Source of the DNA: Camarhynchus parvulus
Lineage: Eukaryota > Chordata > Aves > Passeriformes > Thraupidae
Assembly (NCBI RefSeq): GCF_901933205.1
Contig: NC_044572.1
Coordinates: 89,556,965 to 89,620,964, forward strand
Direction: 5' to 3'
Length of the DNA stretch: 64,000 nucleotides
The notes below the pieces were generated by a model. It was given only the letters and a program-made list of their open reading frames with translations. It was not told where the DNA came from and did not search any database. The position numbers were made by a program, and so were the translations under genes. Of the stretch, positions 62,225 to 64,000 are shown piece by piece (positions within the stretch are counted from its first letter, which is position 1; every line of letters begins with the position of its first letter).

Positions 62225-62334
62225 TTTCTTATCCATGTGATCTGATACATGCTGCAGAGTTAAACAAGCTCAGGTCTGAAGTCTAGCTTCCCAGAGCTCT
62301 TGGAATCCTTTACAAGAACAAGGATAATCACATA

Positions 62335-62880
62335 TCTCTACTCAGTCCTGGTGAGGCCACACCAGGAGTGCTGCGTCTAGTTCTGGGCTCCTCAGCACAA
62401 AAAAGACAAAAAGCTACTGGAGAGGGTCCAGCAGAGGCCACAAAGATGATGAGGGGTCTGGAGCATCTCTTATGAGGAGGGACTGAGGGAGCTGGGCCAG
62501 TTCAGCCCAGAGAAGAGAAGTCTGGGAGGGGATCTCATGAATGCATTTAAATATCTCAAATGTGGGTGTCAAGGGGCTGGTGCCAGACTCTTTTTGGTGG
62601 TGCCCAGCAACAGGATGAGGCACAGCAGCCATAAACTAAATCACAAGAAGTTTCTCAACGTGAGGAAGAACTTATTTATGTTGAGGATGGCAGAGCATTG
62701 GAACAGGCTGCCAAGGGAGGTGTGTTTCGAGAGTCCCCCTCTCGGGAGGCATTCCAAGCACACCTAAGAGTGTTTCTATGTCACCTGCTCTAGCTGACCC
62801 TACCTCAGCAGGGGAGTTGGACTAGATGATTTCCAGGGATCCCTCCCAAACCTAACAATTCAGTGATTCTTTGATAACCA
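62335..62880 (+). mobile_element. CR1 LINE, 3' 545 bp, best-preserved copy in the window
   Basis: All CR1 3' landmarks are present: CTGGTGAGGCCACACCAGG, GTCTAGTTCTGGGCTCCTCAGCAC, GAGAGGGTCCAGCAGAGGCCAC, GGCCAGTTCAGCCCAGAGAAG, CAACGTGAGGAAGAACTTATTTATG, AACAGGCTGCCAAGGGAGG, AGCAGGGGAGTTGGACTAGATGA, CCTCCCAAACCTAACAATTCAGTGATTCTTTGATAA. The body is the end of ORF2 plus the short 3' UTR with the characteristic terminal octamer-like repeat. It is 5'-truncated, as almost all avian CR1 copies are. The overlapping 76- and 72-codon frames are pieces of it. Confidence 0.9.
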
Positions 62881-63654
62881 TAGGGAAATCTGAGGAATAT
62901 TATCTCTCCAGATTCCAAATGGTCTAAAAGATATTAGTGAAATGAAACTGCCACAATGTGAAGATCCTAGTCCTCATAAGTAACAGGTTAAATAACAGGA
63001 ATCAAACAGTAGTAAGAATTAGATCACTTAATAAAAATAACTGTATGCTTTCCTCACACACATAGTTAACAAGTTTATAATTCAGTTATGAGTAAAGCAA
63101 TTATTAAGATCAATTTCTAATATCCCTTCTGCCTCATCATTAACAGATGTCACTGTTTTTCAAAAAGTCATTGGTCTTACCTTAGACTTCTTTAGGCCTA
63201 TTGATCTGCCCTTAGGGAGGACTTCCAAAACACACCAGTGTACATTCTGCTCTGTAGTTTGGGAAGCCACCTGAGTTATTTTGGAGGGAGGCTGTGCTTT
63301 TGATAAAAGTAGGAGCCTTCACTATATAGGTTTTATTCCTGGAAGTTGGCTCAATATCTAAAAAGAAAAGGGATGTAGAAGACAGATAACATTTTGTTTC
63401 TGTCAGTCTATTGGACCAGCTACCTGCATAGCAGACTTTAGCAGATAAAGAAAACATTTCTTGTCTATTGCATTTTAATTATCTGGGATCTAACAACAGG
63501 TCAATATCCTCAGGCTGCAGCTTACAGTCCTTCCACACATTTGCTCAATTTGCAATTTTCTACTTACCACTCTTCTTGTCCTCTGTTTTCATTTTGAAAC
63601 TGCAATTAATTTTTCTATACATATCTCTTGGTCTAGGAGTGCCAGCATTTGCAA
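62881..63654. other. Non-coding stretch, no gene recognised
   Basis: Frames are 81 codons or fewer with no recognisable domain. Confidence 0.5.
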
Positions 63655-63768
63655 TCACAGACTCATAACATGGTTTAGGATGGAAAAGACATCTTCATGT
63701 CCAGCTGTTAACCCAGCACTGCCAAATCCACCACTAAATCATGTCCGTCAGTGCCACATTTATGCATC
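63655..63768 (-). mobile_element. CR1 LINE 3' tail, minus strand
   Basis: The plus strand reads ATAACATGGTTTAGGATGGAAAAGACATCTTC, then TCCAGCTGTTAACCCAGCACTGCCAAATCC, then ACCACTAAATCATGTCCGTCAGTGCCACAT. This is the reverse complement of the CR1 3' terminus (terminal octamer repeat, then 'ggttggaaaagacc', then 'accactaaaccatgtccctaagtgccacat'). Only the last 110 or so bases remain. Confidence 0.75.
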
Positions 63769-64000
63769 AGGAAAGAATTAAAACAGGTGGGACACTGTTG
63801 TTGTCTGGTTAAAAGGAGGAAACAGTCTGCCTATTACATGTATAGGATCACCTTGTTCAATGAGTACAAGGGAAAATGGGGATATGTTTGTTGGCTTTCC
63901 TTGCTGTTGGAGAGTCTTTTTCTGCTAACCATTAATAGTTTTAATAAAGGATGAGGAAAAGAAAGTGTGTTATCCACCCATTTCTTAAGAATTAGAAATC
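63769..64000. other. Non-coding end of window
   Basis: Nothing recognised; a chance 67-codon frame only. Confidence 0.4.

Noticed and set aside
62414..62767. Frames of 72 and 76 codons
   Set aside because: They lie inside the CR1 3' end and are not host genes.
1..64000. CRISPR arrays, operons, rRNA or tRNA genes
   Set aside because: None seen. The sequence is vertebrate nuclear DNA, and the tRNA-like segments are decayed SINE heads.

Overview
The window looks like a piece of a bird chromosome, most likely a songbird. The main evidence is a series of CR1 LINE copies, the dominant avian retrotransposon. Several end in the characteristic CR1 3' tail (a 'ttggactagatgat' type block, then 'ttcc.acc' and 'attcT.tGatt'). 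There are also two solo LTRs of avian endogenous-retrovirus type and a few very old tRNA-derived or MIR-like SINE relics. The DNA is A+T-rich and non-coding in character. The longest open frame is 142 codons, and I recognise no protein-coding exon. I read the window as a gene desert or the inside of a very large intron.

Layout. Bases 1-3230 hold no gene but contain two blocks that look like conserved non-coding DNA (about 845-1075 and 2985-3225). A low-complexity zone (3226-3560) leads into the only CpG island (about 3575-4010), with GC boxes, a G-quadruplex motif, a well-placed ATG on the plus strand (3906) and a good splice-donor hexamer on the minus strand (3698-3693). This is the best promoter candidate. 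A 150-bp tandem duplication ending in (TAAA)n sits just right of it (4072-4335).

From 4.3 to 55 kb there is unique A+T-rich DNA interrupted by decayed repeats. These are CR1 at 11.1-12.0 kb (active-site aspartates lost), 26.35 kb, 39.9-40.4 kb, 43.0-44.4 kb (minus strand) and 51.1 kb, plus SINE relics at 20.3, 22.8 and 23.0 kb. Several exact short tandem duplications also occur, with periods of 27-33 bp. A long imperfect inverted repeat at 38559-38643 could form an RNA hairpin and pairs better if transcribed from the minus strand.

The right end (55.9-63.8 kb) is rich in younger insertions. A 641-bp solo LTR (55880-56520, 6-bp target duplication AAGTAG) lies at the left edge of a CR1. A 455-bp minus-strand solo LTR (58897-59351, 4-bp target duplication AGGG) landed inside a 66-bp tandem repeat. 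Three further CR1 pieces lie at 59.7, 62.3-62.9 and 63.7 kb.

I see no operon, no gene cluster and no convincing new biological system. The items most worth testing are the orphan CpG-island promoter, the 38.6-kb hairpin and the CpG-retaining block near 0.9 kb. Repeat families are assigned from memory of consensus patterns, not from a search.
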